A stretch of 64,000 nt of DNA from an uncultured Lachnospiraceae bacterium (GTDB lineage Bacteria > Bacillota > Clostridia > Lachnospirales > Lachnospiraceae). Positions within the stretch are counted from its first letter, which is position 1. Every line of letters starts with the position of its first letter. The DNA lies in NCBI GenBank assembly GCA_947644545.1, contig CANRZW010000012.1:33892-97891 (forward strand), read 5' to 3'. The notes beneath the pieces were generated by a model. It was not told the origin of the DNA and did not search any database. It saw nothing but the letters and a program-made list of their open reading frames with translations. Below, piece by piece: positions 44,573 through 54,275 of the stretch. A program made the translations under genes and the position numbers.

Positions 44573-45871
44573 TTATTTCTTATCACTCTTCTTCGAGATA
44601 ATCTTCTTAATGATAAGCGGCTCCTCGATCTTAATCTTCGCCGCCTCCTCCAGCTCGCGCTCTTCCTCCTCCGCGCTCTTCAATTTCGACTGATAGCTGC
44701 GCTCCACCTCACGTTCGTATTCCTCCACGATCGCGATATCCTCCGGCCGAATCCGGCGGAATTTATTGAATCCCGCTGCCAGAATCTTGAGGCTCTGTCT
44801 GGTGGTGTCAAAAGCGCCGTCCTCATAGAGATTGATCACGATGATACCGATCGGCACCGCTATGATCATCCCCATCACGCCGGCCAGCTTATACCCGATA
44901 AACAGCAGAAACAGCGTAGGAATAGCATCCACGCCGATGGAATCCCCCACGATCTTCGGCTGAATCACCTGCCGCACAAGCTGACCCGACAGCCAGATGA
45001 TGATCAGCCCCACCGCCATCTTATAATCCTTACTCAGAATCTCGATCACCGCCCAGGGGAGCATCACCGTACCCGTACCAAAGACCGGAAGGAAGTCCAA
45101 GAATGCGATTCCCAGCGCCACCAGCGGTACATACCGTACTTTCAGGATAAACAGGCCGATCACCAACATCACATAGATCCAGCACTCGATCTTGAACTGC
45201 GCCTTGAAATAGCCTCCCACTGCGTTGCGGAAGCTTCTGCGGATCAGGTCAAACCGGTAAAGCACCGCTCCCGGCACGTATTTTTTCAGGATATTTGCCA
45301 TATATCCCTTGTCCGCCACGAAAAAGTACGCAGAGAGAATACACATGATGACCCCCAGGAAAATATCCGGCAGCTGTTTGGCCACATTGCCCACTGCCTC
45401 AAACGTCGGCGAGCCGATGCTCTCTATGATCCCGCCGAAATAAGTGCCCATCTCTGCGCCAAGATCATCCAGCGTCTCCTGTGTCTCCACCGGCAGTTTA
45501 TTGAACAGCCCTTCCAGGTTCTCTCCGACCTCATTAAACTCCGCCACGATACTGTCCCACAGCATGGGCAGCTCGTTGATAAAGTTGATGCCTTCCTTCA
45601 CAAGCTTAGCACCGATCGCATAGAACAGGAGGATCACAACCGCAAGCACGGCCACGATCACGATCACCGACGCACCCTTCCGCCGTATCTTCATTCGCTC
45701 CTCAAAAAAACGCACCACCGGAGAAGCGATCAGCGATATGATCCACCCGATGATAAACGGCATGAAAAAGATGACGCACCGCGGCAGCAGAAAAATGCAC
45801 AAAAGCAGTATGATAAGCGCCGTCAGCAGGTTCAATATGACTTTCAGATATGTCTTGATCGATTGTCTCAT
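44573..45871 (-). CDS. AI-2E family transporter
   Basis: 432-residue membrane protein of the AI-2E (TqsA/YtvI-like) family, with about eight hydrophobic segments: two or three at the start (ILNLLTALIILLLCIFLLP, FFMPFIIGWIISLIASPVV), a long amphipathic middle (about 95-160) and four at the end, including PTLFLLFIGYKLAGVMGMIIAVPIG. The C-terminal 60 residues are charged and cytoplasmic. ATG 45871 has GGAGG 7 bases upstream and is preferred to the frame start at 45952. The substrate of Firmicute members is uncertain; some are sodium or autoinducer exporters. Confidence 0.9.
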   Translation of the reverse strand: MRQSIKTYLKVILNLLTALIILLLCIFLLPRCVIFFMPFIIGWIISLIASPVVRFFEERMKIRRKGASVIVIVAVLAVVILLFYAIGAKLVKEGINFINELPMLWDSIVAEFNEVGENLEGLFNKLPVETQETLDDLGAEMGTYFGGIIESIGSPTFEAVGNVAKQLPDIFLGVIMCILSAYFFVADKGYMANILKKYVPGAVLYRFDLIRRSFRNAVGGYFKAQFKIECWIYVMLVIGLFILKVRYVPLVALGIAFLDFLPVFGTGTVMLPWAVIEILSKDYKMAVGLIIIWLSGQLVRQVIQPKIVGDSIGVDAIPTLFLLFIGYKLAGVMGMIIAVPIGIIVINLYEDGAFDTTRQSLKILAAGFNKFRRIRPEDIAIVEEYEREVERSYQSKLKSAEEEERELEEAAKIKIEEPLIIKKIISKKSDKK

Positions 45872-45926
45872 CCGTATTCCTCCATTCTTAACCAAGCCAC
45901 CCCTCTGTTTATCGCACCGTATCCAA

Positions 45927-45999
45927 AACGAGCGAAGCTCGTTTGCGAGCAAAGCTCATTTACAAGCAAAGCTCGTTTACAAGCAAAGCTCGTTTACAA
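45927..45999. repeat. Four 17-bp tandem units overlapping the engB stop codon
   Basis: Units of 17 bases at 45932-45948, 45949-45965, 45966-45982 and 45983-45999; the last two are identical, the second differs by one base, the first by a few. Each unit contains an AAGCTCGTTT-like block, and the left end forms the hairpin AAACGAGC-GAA-GCTCGTTT (45926-45944). The last unit contains the engB stop codon (45994-45996). Confidence 0.85.
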
Positions 46000-46593
46000 G
46001 CCAACCTCATCCGCAAGCATCCTGTCAAGGAGCTCGTATATCTCCTCCCGTCCCTGCTTTGACAGGGAAGAGTACGGAATAACCGTAGTGTCCTCCACCA
46101 CTTCCAGCGTATCGCAGATCAGCTTCACCTGCTTCTGCACCTGACTCCGCTTAATCTTATCAAGCTTCGTGGCAATGATGATCGGCTGATACCCCCTGTC
46201 CAGAATCCAGTCATACATGATCTTGTCATTCTCGGAAGGTGCATGTCTGATATCGATCAGAAGGAAAACCGCACGGATCATCTTCGACTGATGCAGATAA
46301 TCCTCGATCAGTTTCCCCCACTGCGCCTTCACTTGCTCGTTGGCAGTGGCGTACCCGTACCCCGGCAGATCGACGAAATACATCTGGCCATTCACGTTAT
46401 AATAATTGATTGTCTGCGTCTTGCCCGGCTGCGAGCTGGTACGCGCCAGAGACTTGCGGTTCATCAGCCCGTTGATTAACGATGACTTCCCCACGTTACT
46501 CTTTCCAGCAAAAGCCACCTCCGGCAGTACATTTTTTGGCAGCGTGCTCGTGATTCCGCACACCGTTTCCAAATTCACATTCTTAATTACCAT
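45994..46593 (-). CDS. engB: Ribosome biogenesis GTPase EngB/YsxC
   Basis: 199-residue GTP-binding protein of the YihA/YsxC/EngB family, needed for large ribosomal subunit assembly. G1 GKSNVGKSS (about 30-38), G2 region with [15 protein letters not shown]3 DLPGYGYA and G4 TKLDK are visible. ATG 46593 has GGAGG 5 bases upstream; the frame extends to 46629, right up to the lon stop. It follows lon, as in many Firmicutes. The 3' end runs into a 17-bp tandem repeat that includes the stop codon, so its extreme C-terminus may vary between strains. Confidence 0.95.
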   Translation of the reverse strand: MVIKNVNLETVCGITSTLPKNVLPEVAFAGKSNVGKSSLINGLMNRKSLARTSSQPGKTQTINYYNVNGQMYFVDLPGYGYATANEQVKAQWGKLIEDYLHQSKMIRAVFLLIDIRHAPSENDKIMYDWILDRGYQPIIIATKLDKIKRSQVQKQVKLICDTLEVVEDTTVIPYSSLSKQGREEIYELLDRMLADEVGL

Positions 46594-46629
46594 TTTCTCC
46601 TCCATATGCATACTGCATACTCTTTGCAT

Positions 46630-49077
46630 TCAGTTCGATCCAAACGCATATCCCACAACCTCGTCCATACACTCTACCATACAAATCTCTAAACCGTCTG
46701 TAATTTCCTTGTCCAGTTCCGCGATATCCTTCTCGTTTTCCTTCGGAACGAGCACTCTATGTACCCCTGCCGTCTTCGCCGCCAGCATCTTCTCCTTCAA
46801 GCCGCCTATAGGCAATACCCTTCCGCGGAGCGTAACTTCACCGGTCATCGCCACATCCGCCCGCACCGGCCTTCCCGTCACCGCAGACAGAATCGCCGTA
46901 GCCATGGTTATGCCCGCCGACGGTCCGTCTTTGGGAACAGCCCCCTCCGGGATATGAAGATGGAAATCCCTCTTCCGGAACAGCTTTTCCTCAATCTGAT
47001 ACTGCTCGCCCACAGACCGCACATAACTCAGGGCGATCCGGGCGGATTCCTTCATTACGTCGCCCATTTGACCTGTCAAGTCAATCTTCCCTTCACCGGG
47101 CATCATGTTAACCTCGATCTGCAAGGTATCGCCTCCCACGCTCGTCCATGCCAGGCCGCGCACAATACCGACTTCATCCTTCTTTGCGATCTTATCCTGA
47201 CGATACCCGGGCTTGCCCAGATAGTGTTCCAGGCTGTCCGCAGTAACTTCTACTCTGTCAGTCAATCCCGTCTTTTTCTCTCCGGCATGTTTTCTGGCAG
47301 CAGCCGTATCCTGCCGTCTCTCCAGGATATGCCTCGCCTCCTTCCGGCATACGGCCCCGATCTGCCGCTCTAAACCACGCACGCCGGCCTCTCTTGTATA
47401 ACGGCTGATCATGACACGCAGCGCTTCGTCGGTAAAGGTTATCTCATCCTCCCGGATCCCGTTCTTATGAAGTTCCTTCTTCACCAGATGTTCCCTGGCG
47501 ATATGAAATTTCTCGTTGGCCGTATAGCTGTTGATCTCGATCAGCTCCATACGGTCCAGAAGCGGCCTCGGAATGGTGTCCGTACTGTTCGCCGTGGCGA
47601 TGAACAACACCTCCGACAGATCGATGGGAATCTCTACATAGTGATCCCGGAACGCCTCATTCTGTTCTCCGTCCAATACCTCCAGCAGCGCCGAACTGGG
47701 ATCTCCCTTATAATCGCTGCTCACCTTATCAATCTCATCCAGAAGCAGCAGCGGGTTCTTCACACCGGCCTGTCTGACCGCATTGGTGATCCTGCCGGGC
47801 ATGGCCCCCACATAAGTTTTGCGGTGCCCCCTGATCTCGGCCTCATCCCGGACGCCGCCCAGACAGATCCGCACATATTTCTTATTTAACGATGCCGCCA
47901 CACTGCGGGCAATGGATGTCTTACCGGTGCCCGGCGGGCCCACAAGACAGATGATCGGACTCCTGCCCTTGCCGGTCAGCGCGCGCACGGCCAGATATTC
48001 CAGAATCCGCTCCTTTACCTTCGTGAGTCCGTAATGATCCTCATTCAGGATCTTCTCCGCCCGGGCCAGATCATTGCTGTCCCGTGACGCCTTATCCCAG
48101 GGCAGCTCCAGCAGTGTCTCGATATAAGCCCGCTCCACCGCCGCTTCCGAATTGCTGCCGGTCACATTCTTATACCGGCCAATCTCCTTGCGGATTCTCT
48201 CCTTGACTTCCTTCTTCGCCTTCAGCTTCTCCACTGCGGCCTCGAACTGCTCCACATCGGAATCCGTATTGTTCTCTCCCAATGCCTCTTTAATATAGTA
48301 TAACTGCTCCCGCAGAATGTAGTCTCTCTGGTTCTTGTCGATCCGCTCCCTGATATCCTTCGCCAGCTCATTCTTAATCCGAATAACGTCCACTTCCCGC
48401 GTCAGAAGACCCGTCAGAATCCCGAACCGTTCCTTCACGGATACCGCGCCAAGAATGGCCTGTTTATCTGCTAACGCCAGGGGCATATTGATGGTAATGC
48501 AGTCCAACAGCCGTCCCAGCGGCATCTCCTCCTCAATCTGATCCGACACCGCCTTACCCACTTTCGGGAAATATGTGTAATATGCCGCAAAAGTTTCCTT
48601 GACCATTCTGGTCATTGCTTCCTGCTCTTCTGCCGTCAGCTCTGTCATATCATCATTTTCATACGACACCTCTGCCGCAATATAGTCTTTTTCCTCCACA
48701 AACCGGTATACTCTGCCCCTGGATTTTCCTTCTACCAACACCCGCAGGACATGCCCCGGCAGTTTCGTCACCTGTCTGATCACCGCGACCGTACCGGTCT
48801 CATAGACGTCCTCGAATCCCGGATCTTCCACTTCCACATCCTTCTGTGTCACCACAAAAAGCCGCTGATCCGCCAGCATCGACCTCTCCACCGCCTCAAT
48901 CGACTTATCCGCACTCAAATCAAAATGAATGATCATCCCCGGCAGGATCGACAGCCCACGAAGCGTCACGGTGGGAAGAATCTCCGTTCCCGATTCCATT
49001 CCCCTATAATTAAGATAGGGCATCGCTCTCACAGCAGCTTCATCATATTCCATACCGTTTTCCGTGTCTCTGCTCAT
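46630..49077 (-). CDS. lon: ATP-dependent protease Lon
   Basis: 815-residue LonA protease degrading misfolded and regulatory proteins. N-terminal substrate domain (about 35-230), AAA+ module with Walker [10 protein letters not shown] and Walker [10 protein letters not shown], and C-terminal protease domain with the Ser-Lys dyad: Ser in PKDGPSAG (about 720) and Lys in GGLKEK about 43 residues later. GAGGG lies 7 bases before the ATG. It follows clpX after a terminator-like hairpin, and engB starts 36 bases after it, so lon-engB form a unit. Confidence 0.96.
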   Translation of the reverse strand: MSRDTENGMEYDEAAVRAMPYLNYRGMESGTEILPTVTLRGLSILPGMIIHFDLSADKSIEAVERSMLADQRLFVVTQKDVEVEDPGFEDVYETGTVAVIRQVTKLPGHVLRVLVEGKSRGRVYRFVEEKDYIAAEVSYENDDMTELTAEEQEAMTRMVKETFAAYYTYFPKVGKAVSDQIEEEMPLGRLLDCITINMPLALADKQAILGAVSVKERFGILTGLLTREVDVIRIKNELAKDIRERIDKNQRDYILREQLYYIKEALGENNTDSDVEQFEAAVEKLKAKKEVKERIRKEIGRYKNVTGSNSEAAVERAYIETLLELPWDKASRDSNDLARAEKILNEDHYGLTKVKERILEYLAVRALTGKGRSPIICLVGPPGTGKTSIARSVAASLNKKYVRICLGGVRDEAEIRGHRKTYVGAMPGRITNAVRQAGVKNPLLLLDEIDKVSSDYKGDPSSALLEVLDGEQNEAFRDHYVEIPIDLSEVLFIATANSTDTIPRPLLDRMELIEINSYTANEKFHIAREHLVKKELHKNGIREDEITFTDEALRVMISRYTREAGVRGLERQIGAVCRKEARHILERRQDTAAARKHAGEKKTGLTDRVEVTADSLEHYLGKPGYRQDKIAKKDEVGIVRGLAWTSVGGDTLQIEVNMMPGEGKIDLTGQMGDVMKESARIALSYVRSVGEQYQIEEKLFRKRDFHLHIPEGAVPKDGPSAGITMATAILSAVTGRPVRADVAMTGEVTLRGRVLPIGGLKEKMLAAKTAGVHRVLVPKENEKDIAELDKEITDGLEICMVECMDEVVGYAFGSN

Positions 49078-49168
49078 ATCTATTCCCTCTTTTCGTAACA
49101 GTTCCTAACAGCCCCAGGACGCCACTGCTTCTTACCGTATCCTGTTTCCCTGTCCTGTAATGGCAACA

Positions 49169-49194
49169 AACGCCGCCTGATTTCGGGCGACGTT
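49169..49194 (-). terminator. Intrinsic terminator downstream of clpX
   Basis: 9-bp stem AACGCCGCC/GGCGACGTT (49169-49177 with 49186-49194, one wobble), followed on the minus strand by TTTGTT. It would end or reduce transcription from tig-clpP-clpX before lon. Confidence 0.65.
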
Positions 49195-49218
49195 TTCGTA
49201 TAGGAAATTCCTTCGCTT

Positions 49219-49241
49219 AAAACGAGCTGTGCTCGCTTTTT
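49219..49241. repeat. AAACGAGC hairpin element, copy 2
   Basis: AAAACGAGC-TGT-GCTCGCTTTTT forms a 7- to 9-bp hairpin in the clpX-lon gap. On the minus strand it continues into GGAATTTCCTATA, as does the copy at 59637-59680. Its run of T on the plus strand also resembles a terminator, although no plus-strand gene precedes it. Confidence 0.65.
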
Positions 49242-49320
49242 ATCACAATTAGCTGCTCTTTGGCACGGTCAGCGCAGTCTACGCGCAGACCCGGCTGAAC
49301 TGCTGCCGCAATTATCTTCT

Positions 49321-50577
49321 TTACTCGGCACGCATCAATTTATTGCGGTAGACAATACGCGGTTTACCCTTGCCATCCACAACATCCTTCGTCAAAATAC
49401 ACTCCGCAATGTTATCGTCCGACGGAATCTCATACATAACGTCCATCAGCACATCTTCCATAATGGAACGCAGTCCTCTGGCGCCGGTCTTGCGTTCATA
49501 TGCCAGTCTCGCAATTTCCTGTGCCGCCTCATCCTCAACGCCAAGTTTGACTTCATCGAACTCAAATAACTTCTTATACTGCTTGATCAGCGCATTCTTG
49601 GGCTCCTTCAAAATACGTACCAGAGCTTCCTGATCCAGATCGTCCAGCGTAACGGTAATCGGCACACGTCCGATAAACTCCGGAATCAGGCCAAATTTCA
49701 TCAAATCCTGCGCTGAAACTTCCTTCAGCACCGCGCCGATATCCTTACTGCTCTTCTCTGCAATCTGCGCATTGAAACCGATGGAATTACGGTCCAGACG
49801 CTCCTCCACGATCTTCTCCAATCCGTCAAACGCGCCGCCGCACAGAAACAGAATATTGGAAGTGTCGATCTGAAGCAATTCCTGATGCGGGTGCTTCCTG
49901 CCGCCCTGGGGAGGAACACTCGCCATCGTTCCTTCTATGATCTTCAAGAGCGCCTGCTGAACACCCTCTCCGGAAACGTCTCTGGTGATGGATACATTTT
50001 CACTCTTCTTCGTGATCTTGTCAATCTCATCGATATAGATAATGCCATACTGTGCCCTGTCAATATCATAGTCGGCCGCCTGGATCAGCTTAAGCAGAAT
50101 ATTCTCCACATCCTCCCCGACATAACCTGCCTCCGTCAGGGTCGTAGCGTCTGCGATTGCAAAAGGTACGTTGATGATCTTAGCCAGAGTCTGCGCAAGA
50201 TAAGTCTTACCGGAACCGGTAGGCCCTACCATGATGATATTGCTCTTCTGCAGTTCCACGCCGTCATCCTCCTCCGGCGCCAGTACTCTTTTGTAATGAT
50301 TATAGACAGAAACAGCCAGCACCTTCTTGGCGTCCTCCTGCCCGATCACATAGTCATCCAGGAAATGTTTGATTTCCACCGGTTTCAGGAGATTGATCTC
50401 CATTTCTTCTGTTTCCGGCTCCTCTTCGTACTCTTCCTCGATAATATCCGCACAGATATCCACGCATTCATCACAAATATAAACACCCGCAGGACCTGCA
50501 ATCAACTTCTTGACCTGTCCCTGTGTCTTATTGCAAAAAGAACACCTCACTCTGTCATCAGAATTCTTTCCTGCCAT
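49321..50577 (-). CDS. clpX: ATP-dependent Clp protease ATP-binding subunit ClpX
   Basis: 418-residue AAA+ unfoldase that feeds substrates to ClpP. The N-terminal zinc-binding domain has four cysteines (C12, C15, C35, C38). The AAA+ domain has Walker A GPTGSGKT (about 117-124), Walker [10 protein letters not shown], and the ClpP-docking IGF-type loop (IGFNAQI, about 265). The ribosome binding site is weak (AAAGG). It lies 120 bases downstream of clpP, in the usual tig-clpP-clpX order. Confidence 0.97.
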   Translation of the reverse strand: MAGKNSDDRVRCSFCNKTQGQVKKLIAGPAGVYICDECVDICADIIEEEYEEEPETEEMEINLLKPVEIKHFLDDYVIGQEDAKKVLAVSVYNHYKRVLAPEEDDGVELQKSNIIMVGPTGSGKTYLAQTLAKIINVPFAIADATTLTEAGYVGEDVENILLKLIQAADYDIDRAQYGIIYIDEIDKITKKSENVSITRDVSGEGVQQALLKIIEGTMASVPPQGGRKHPHQELLQIDTSNILFLCGGAFDGLEKIVEERLDRNSIGFNAQIAEKSSKDIGAVLKEVSAQDLMKFGLIPEFIGRVPITVTLDDLDQEALVRILKEPKNALIKQYKKLFEFDEVKLGVEDEAAQEIARLAYERKTGARGLRSIMEDVLMDVMYEIPSDDNIAECILTKDVVDGKGKPRIVYRNKLMRAE

Positions 50578-50697
50578 TTTAATGTTCCATGCCTTTCTTC
50601 AATATTTAGCGGCCATAAGGCTATCAAGCCTCACAGCCGCTGCCCTTCTTGATCCCATGTCCGTGAGAACCGCTTTCCTGTTCCTTACGCTTCCCCA

Positions 50698-51291
50698 CTA
50701 TACAGCACTGGCATGATTCGTGATAATACGATCGATCAACCCATAAGAGAGCGCTTCTTCGGCCGTCTTCCAATTATCTCTCTCCGTATCCGCCATGATC
50801 ACTTCAAAGTCCTGGCCCGTATTCTCTGCCATGATCCTCGCCATCTTCTCTTTCGTGGCAAGAATGTGCTTCGCCGTGATCTCAATCTCCGTAGCCTGCC
50901 CCTGTGCACCACCGGCCGGCTGATGGATCATGATCTCCGCATTGGGAAGAGCCATTCTCTTACCCTTAGTGCCGCCTGCCAGAAGGAACGCGCCCATGCT
51001 GGCCGCCATACCGATGCATACCGTACTCACATCACACTTAATGAAATTCATCGTATCATAGATCGCCATGCCTGCCGTAATCACACCGCCGGGACTGTTG
51101 ATATACAGATGGATATCTTTCTCCGGATCCTCCGACTCCAGGAAAAGCAGCTGTGCCACGATCACACTCGCCGATGCGTCGTTCACTTCTTCTCCCAGAA
51201 AGATGATCCTCTCCTTCAGTAATCTCGAATAAATGTCATAAGAGCGTTCTCCTCTGGAAGTCTGCTCAATGACATAAGGTATTAAAGCCAT
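50698..51291 (-). CDS. clpP: ATP-dependent Clp protease proteolytic subunit ClpP
   Basis: 197-residue serine peptidase forming the tetradecameric chamber. The catalytic triad is Ser98 (GMAASMGA), His123 (MIHQPAGG) and Asp172, positions identical within one residue to the family standard. GGAGG precedes the ATG by 6 bases. It sits 26 bases downstream of the trigger factor gene, an arrangement shared by many bacteria, and works with ClpX encoded next. Confidence 0.97.
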   Translation of the reverse strand: MALIPYVIEQTSRGERSYDIYSRLLKERIIFLGEEVNDASASVIVAQLLFLESEDPEKDIHLYINSPGGVITAGMAIYDTMNFIKCDVSTVCIGMAASMGAFLLAGGTKGKRMALPNAEIMIHQPAGGAQGQATEIEITAKHILATKEKMARIMAENTGQDFEVIMADTERDNWKTAEEALSYGLIDRIITNHASAV

Positions 51292-51317
51292 GCTAATTCC
51301 TCCGCTTTCTCATACTA

Positions 51318-52604
51318 CTACTCTTCTACTGCATTCTCAGCCACGAACTCGGCCGCTTTTCTCACAGCCAGATCCTGCATGATATTCTTCTTCTCTCTCT
51401 CACCCATCAGCTCTTTCACCTTGTCGATCTCCATCTGGTAAACCTCAGCCATGGTCTTCATCTCTTCGTCATAATCTTCTTCGGTAGCCACGATGTTCTC
51501 GGCCTTAGCGATCGCCTCCAATACCAGTCTGGATTTGATCCTTTCTTCCGCCTGCGGCTTCACCTGCTCGATCATCTTCTCATAGGTCGCGCCTGTGAAC
51601 TGCATATACTGCTCCATGCTCATTCCCTGCATGGTGATCCGCTGTGCAAACTCGTCCACCATCTGTCTCTGCTGCGTCTCCAGCATCGCCTCCGGAATCT
51701 CCATCTCGCTTGCTTTCACTGCCGCCTCAACAGCCTCATTTTCTCTGGCCGACTTAGCATCCTTCTCCTTCTTCTCGGTCAGGTTCTTCCTCACATCTTC
51801 TTTATATTCATCCAATGTTTCGAATTCGGATACTTCGCTCGCAAATTCGTCGTCAAGCTCCGGAATTTCCTTCTCCTTGATCTCCAGCACCGTGCACTTG
51901 AACACGGCTTCTTTGCCCTGCAGTTCCTCTGCCTGATACTCTTCCGGGAAAGTAACCTTCACTTCCACTTCCTTACCGATCTCGGCACCCACAAGCTGCT
52001 CCTCAAAGCCAGGGATAAACGCACCGGAACCGATGGTCAACGGATAATTCTCGCCCTTACCGCCGTCAAAAGCCACGCCATCCACGAAACCTTCAAAATC
52101 AATTACGGTCATATCGCCGTCTTTCACCGGTCTGTCCTCAACCGTGATATTTCTGGCATTGTTTTCGCGCTCTTTGTTGATCTCAGCCATCACTTCTTCT
52201 TCCGTGACTTCCCTGTCGATCTTCTCGATCTTCACGCCCTTGTATTCACCCAGCTTCACCTCTGGCTTCAACGCAACCGTCGCCGTAAAGATAAAAGGCT
52301 TGCCTGCTTCAATCTGAGTCACCTCAATCTTCGGGGAAGATACGATATCCTCCTCGCACTCGTCCACTGCCTTGTCATAAGCATCCGGGATCAGGTCATT
52401 GGCTGCATCCTCATAGAATACTTCCTTGCCATACATCTTCTCCACCATCATACGCGGCACTTTTCCTTTTCTAAAGCCCGGAATGCTGATCTGTTTCTTC
52501 TGTTTCTGATAAACTTTCTCAATTGCTTTCTCAAGATCTTCTGCGCTTACTTCCACCGTAAGCTTCGCCATGTTCTTTTCTAATTTTTCTACCTGTAAGC
52601 TCAT
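51318..52604 (-). CDS. tig: Trigger factor
   Basis: 428-residue ribosome-associated chaperone and peptidyl-prolyl isomerase. The N-terminal ribosome-binding domain has the signature GFRKGKVPRMM (about 44-54; the family form is GFRxGKxP), the FKBP domain follows (about 150-240, VIDFEGFVDGVAFDGG in outline), and the C-terminal helical arms complete it. AAGGAGG lies upstream of the ATG. First gene of the tig-clpP-clpX transcript, with a clear promoter. Confidence 0.97.
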   Translation of the reverse strand: MSLQVEKLEKNMAKLTVEVSAEDLEKAIEKVYQKQKKQISIPGFRKGKVPRMMVEKMYGKEVFYEDAANDLIPDAYDKAVDECEEDIVSSPKIEVTQIEAGKPFIFTATVALKPEVKLGEYKGVKIEKIDREVTEEEVMAEINKERENNARNITVEDRPVKDGDMTVIDFEGFVDGVAFDGGKGENYPLTIGSGAFIPGFEEQLVGAEIGKEVEVKVTFPEEYQAEELQGKEAVFKCTVLEIKEKEIPELDDEFASEVSEFETLDEYKEDVRKNLTEKKEKDAKSARENEAVEAAVKASEMEIPEAMLETQQRQMVDEFAQRITMQGMSMEQYMQFTGATYEKMIEQVKPQAEERIKSRLVLEAIAKAENIVATEEDYDEEMKTMAEVYQMEIDKVKELMGEREKKNIMQDLAVRKAAEFVAENAVEE

Positions 52605-52678
52605 TATATGGGTTCCTCCTTCAAATGCCTCTGCGACATGTGGAAGCCCTTTTTGCCCCTAGTCACAGTCATTTAAGC

Positions 52679-52708
52679 ATTATAGCACAAACTCTCAGAA
52701 AATGCCAG
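52679..52708 (-). promoter_or_regulatory. Promoter of tig-clpP-clpX
   Basis: Minus strand: consensus -10 TATAAT (52679-52684) with an extended TGC just upstream, and a weak -35 CTGGCA (52703-52708) at 18 bases. The start codon of tig lies 74 bases downstream. Confidence 0.65.
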
Positions 52709-52750
52709 ATAGTTTTTTCTATAATTATGCGGCAAATATGCGCCATTCTT

Positions 52751-54235
52751 TCAGAGCCGCACCTTCGATGCCTGCAGCAAGTCCGCATCTTCTTCTCTGT
52801 GCGTCGACATGAGGAACATCCTGCCCTGCAGATTCTCCATAAGATACCGCGCACAGCGCGCGCGGTTTTCCTCATCCAGACCCGAAAAAGGTTCATCGAA
52901 GATCAGCAGGTCCGCATCCGAAAGCAGTGCGCGCAGCAACGCCACACGCCTGCGCATCCCGCCGCTCAGATTCTTGACCGGATTAGTCAGACATTCCTCC
53001 GGCAGGATCCTTGCCGCCTGCTCTTGGACATATTCCGTCAGCTGTTTCCCTGTCAGGCCTTCCGGCCCGTAGCGCAGCGGCCTTCTCCCGCCCCCTGCCT
53101 TCATACCCAGCAGAATATTACACACCGCGTCGTATTCCTCACACAGCCTGTCTTCCTGAAAGACCATACCGATTCTGTCAGGCATCCCCTCGATCTTCCC
53201 CCGGTCCGCCTCCTCCAGGCCTGTCAGGATCTTAAGCAGCGTCGTCTTGCCTGCACCGGAAGGCGCCAGCAACAGATACCGGCCCCCTGCCTCCATTGTC
53301 AGATTATAATCCTGCAGTACAGGCCGGCCATTGTAAGCTTTATCAACGTGCAGCATCCGGACACTACCGTGTGCCGCTATCTTCTCGTCTCTCCCGGATT
53401 CCCGCCGCCTGTTCTCACGCCCTGCCCTCCCATTCCGCTCAGGGCACGGCGCATCAGGAGAACCTATTCTCACGCCGCAGGCCGGATACGGCCGCCACGC
53501 CGCGATCCTTTGGAACAGCCACAAAACCGCCTTTTCAAAAAGAAAACTGACCAGCACGATCGTCACCGTCCACGCAAACAATCCTGCCGTATCCAGATAT
53601 ATCTTTGACATGTAAAGCTGCTCTCCCAGGGACGACTCCGACAGGCCGATGATCTCCGCCGCCACCCCGGATTTCCAGCTCATGCCCAGGGAAATCTTTA
53701 AGCAGCTTCCCAGATACGGCATCAGGGCCGGCATATAGATATAGAAAAGCTTTCTTGCGCGGCTCATACCAAACACATGGGACATCTCTAACAGCTTCCT
53801 GTCCGTACTTTTCAGGCCGGCTATGGTATTCACAAACACATTCGGGAACACGATCAGAAAGCTGATCAAAGCGGTCAACCGCCCGGCGCCGAACCAAATC
53901 AGCAGAAGTACCACAAAAGAGGCTACCGGAACGGACTTAAGCGCCGCCATCACAGGCGCCAGCGCCTCCTCTACCCAGGCCATGCAATATCCTGCACTCC
54001 CAAACAGCATTCCCGCGAAAAGAGCCATGAAAAATCCCTGCCCGATTCCCGCCATCGAATGCAAAACAATGTGGAAGAAATCGGGACGCTGTAGATTCCC
54101 CACAAAAGCATGCAGAACCAGAACCGGCCCTGCCAGAAGGATTGCATTGTCCGTCAGTGCCGCTGCCGCCTGCCATACGCCAAGCCAGAATACCAGTATG
54201 ATCGTTTTTCTGATCCGCCTATGTGTCCCTTTCAT
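52751..54235 (-). CDS. NitT/TauT-type ABC transporter with permease fused to ATPase
   Basis: 494-residue fusion. Residues 1-245 form an inner-membrane permease of the SsuC/TauC type (six helices; EAA-like loop with HVFGMSRARKLFYIYMPALMPYL in outline). A charged linker (about 250-290) leads to an ATPase domain with Walker A APSGAGKTT (about 320), signature LSGGM (about 420) and Walker B LLIFDEPFSGLD. The two parts are normally separate polypeptides; the fusion is uninterrupted here. It follows the solute-binding lipoprotein by 40 bases. The substrate could be an aliphatic sulfonate, a thiamine precursor or similar. Confidence 0.9.
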   Translation of the reverse strand: MKGTHRRIRKTIILVFWLGVWQAAAALTDNAILLAGPVLVLHAFVGNLQRPDFFHIVLHSMAGIGQGFFMALFAGMLFGSAGYCMAWVEEALAPVMAALKSVPVASFVVLLLIWFGAGRLTALISFLIVFPNVFVNTIAGLKSTDRKLLEMSHVFGMSRARKLFYIYMPALMPYLGSCLKISLGMSWKSGVAAEIIGLSESSLGEQLYMSKIYLDTAGLFAWTVTIVLVSFLFEKAVLWLFQRIAAWRPYPACGVRIGSPDAPCPERNGRAGRENRRRESGRDEKIAAHGSVRMLHVDKAYNGRPVLQDYNLTMEAGGRYLLLAPSGAGKTTLLKILTGLEEADRGKIEGMPDRIGMVFQEDRLCEEYDAVCNILLGMKAGGGRRPLRYGPEGLTGKQLTEYVQEQAARILPEECLTNPVKNLSGGMRRRVALLRALLSDADLLIFDEPFSGLDEENRARCARYLMENLQGRMFLMSTHREEDADLLQASKVRL

Positions 54236-54275
54236 GAATGATTCCTGCTTTCGGTTACGTATATTCGCTGACGCG

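Noticed and set aside
45927..45999. Short tandem repeats as a CRISPR array
   Set aside because: The 17-bp units are directly adjacent without unique spacers, and there are no cas genes in the window.
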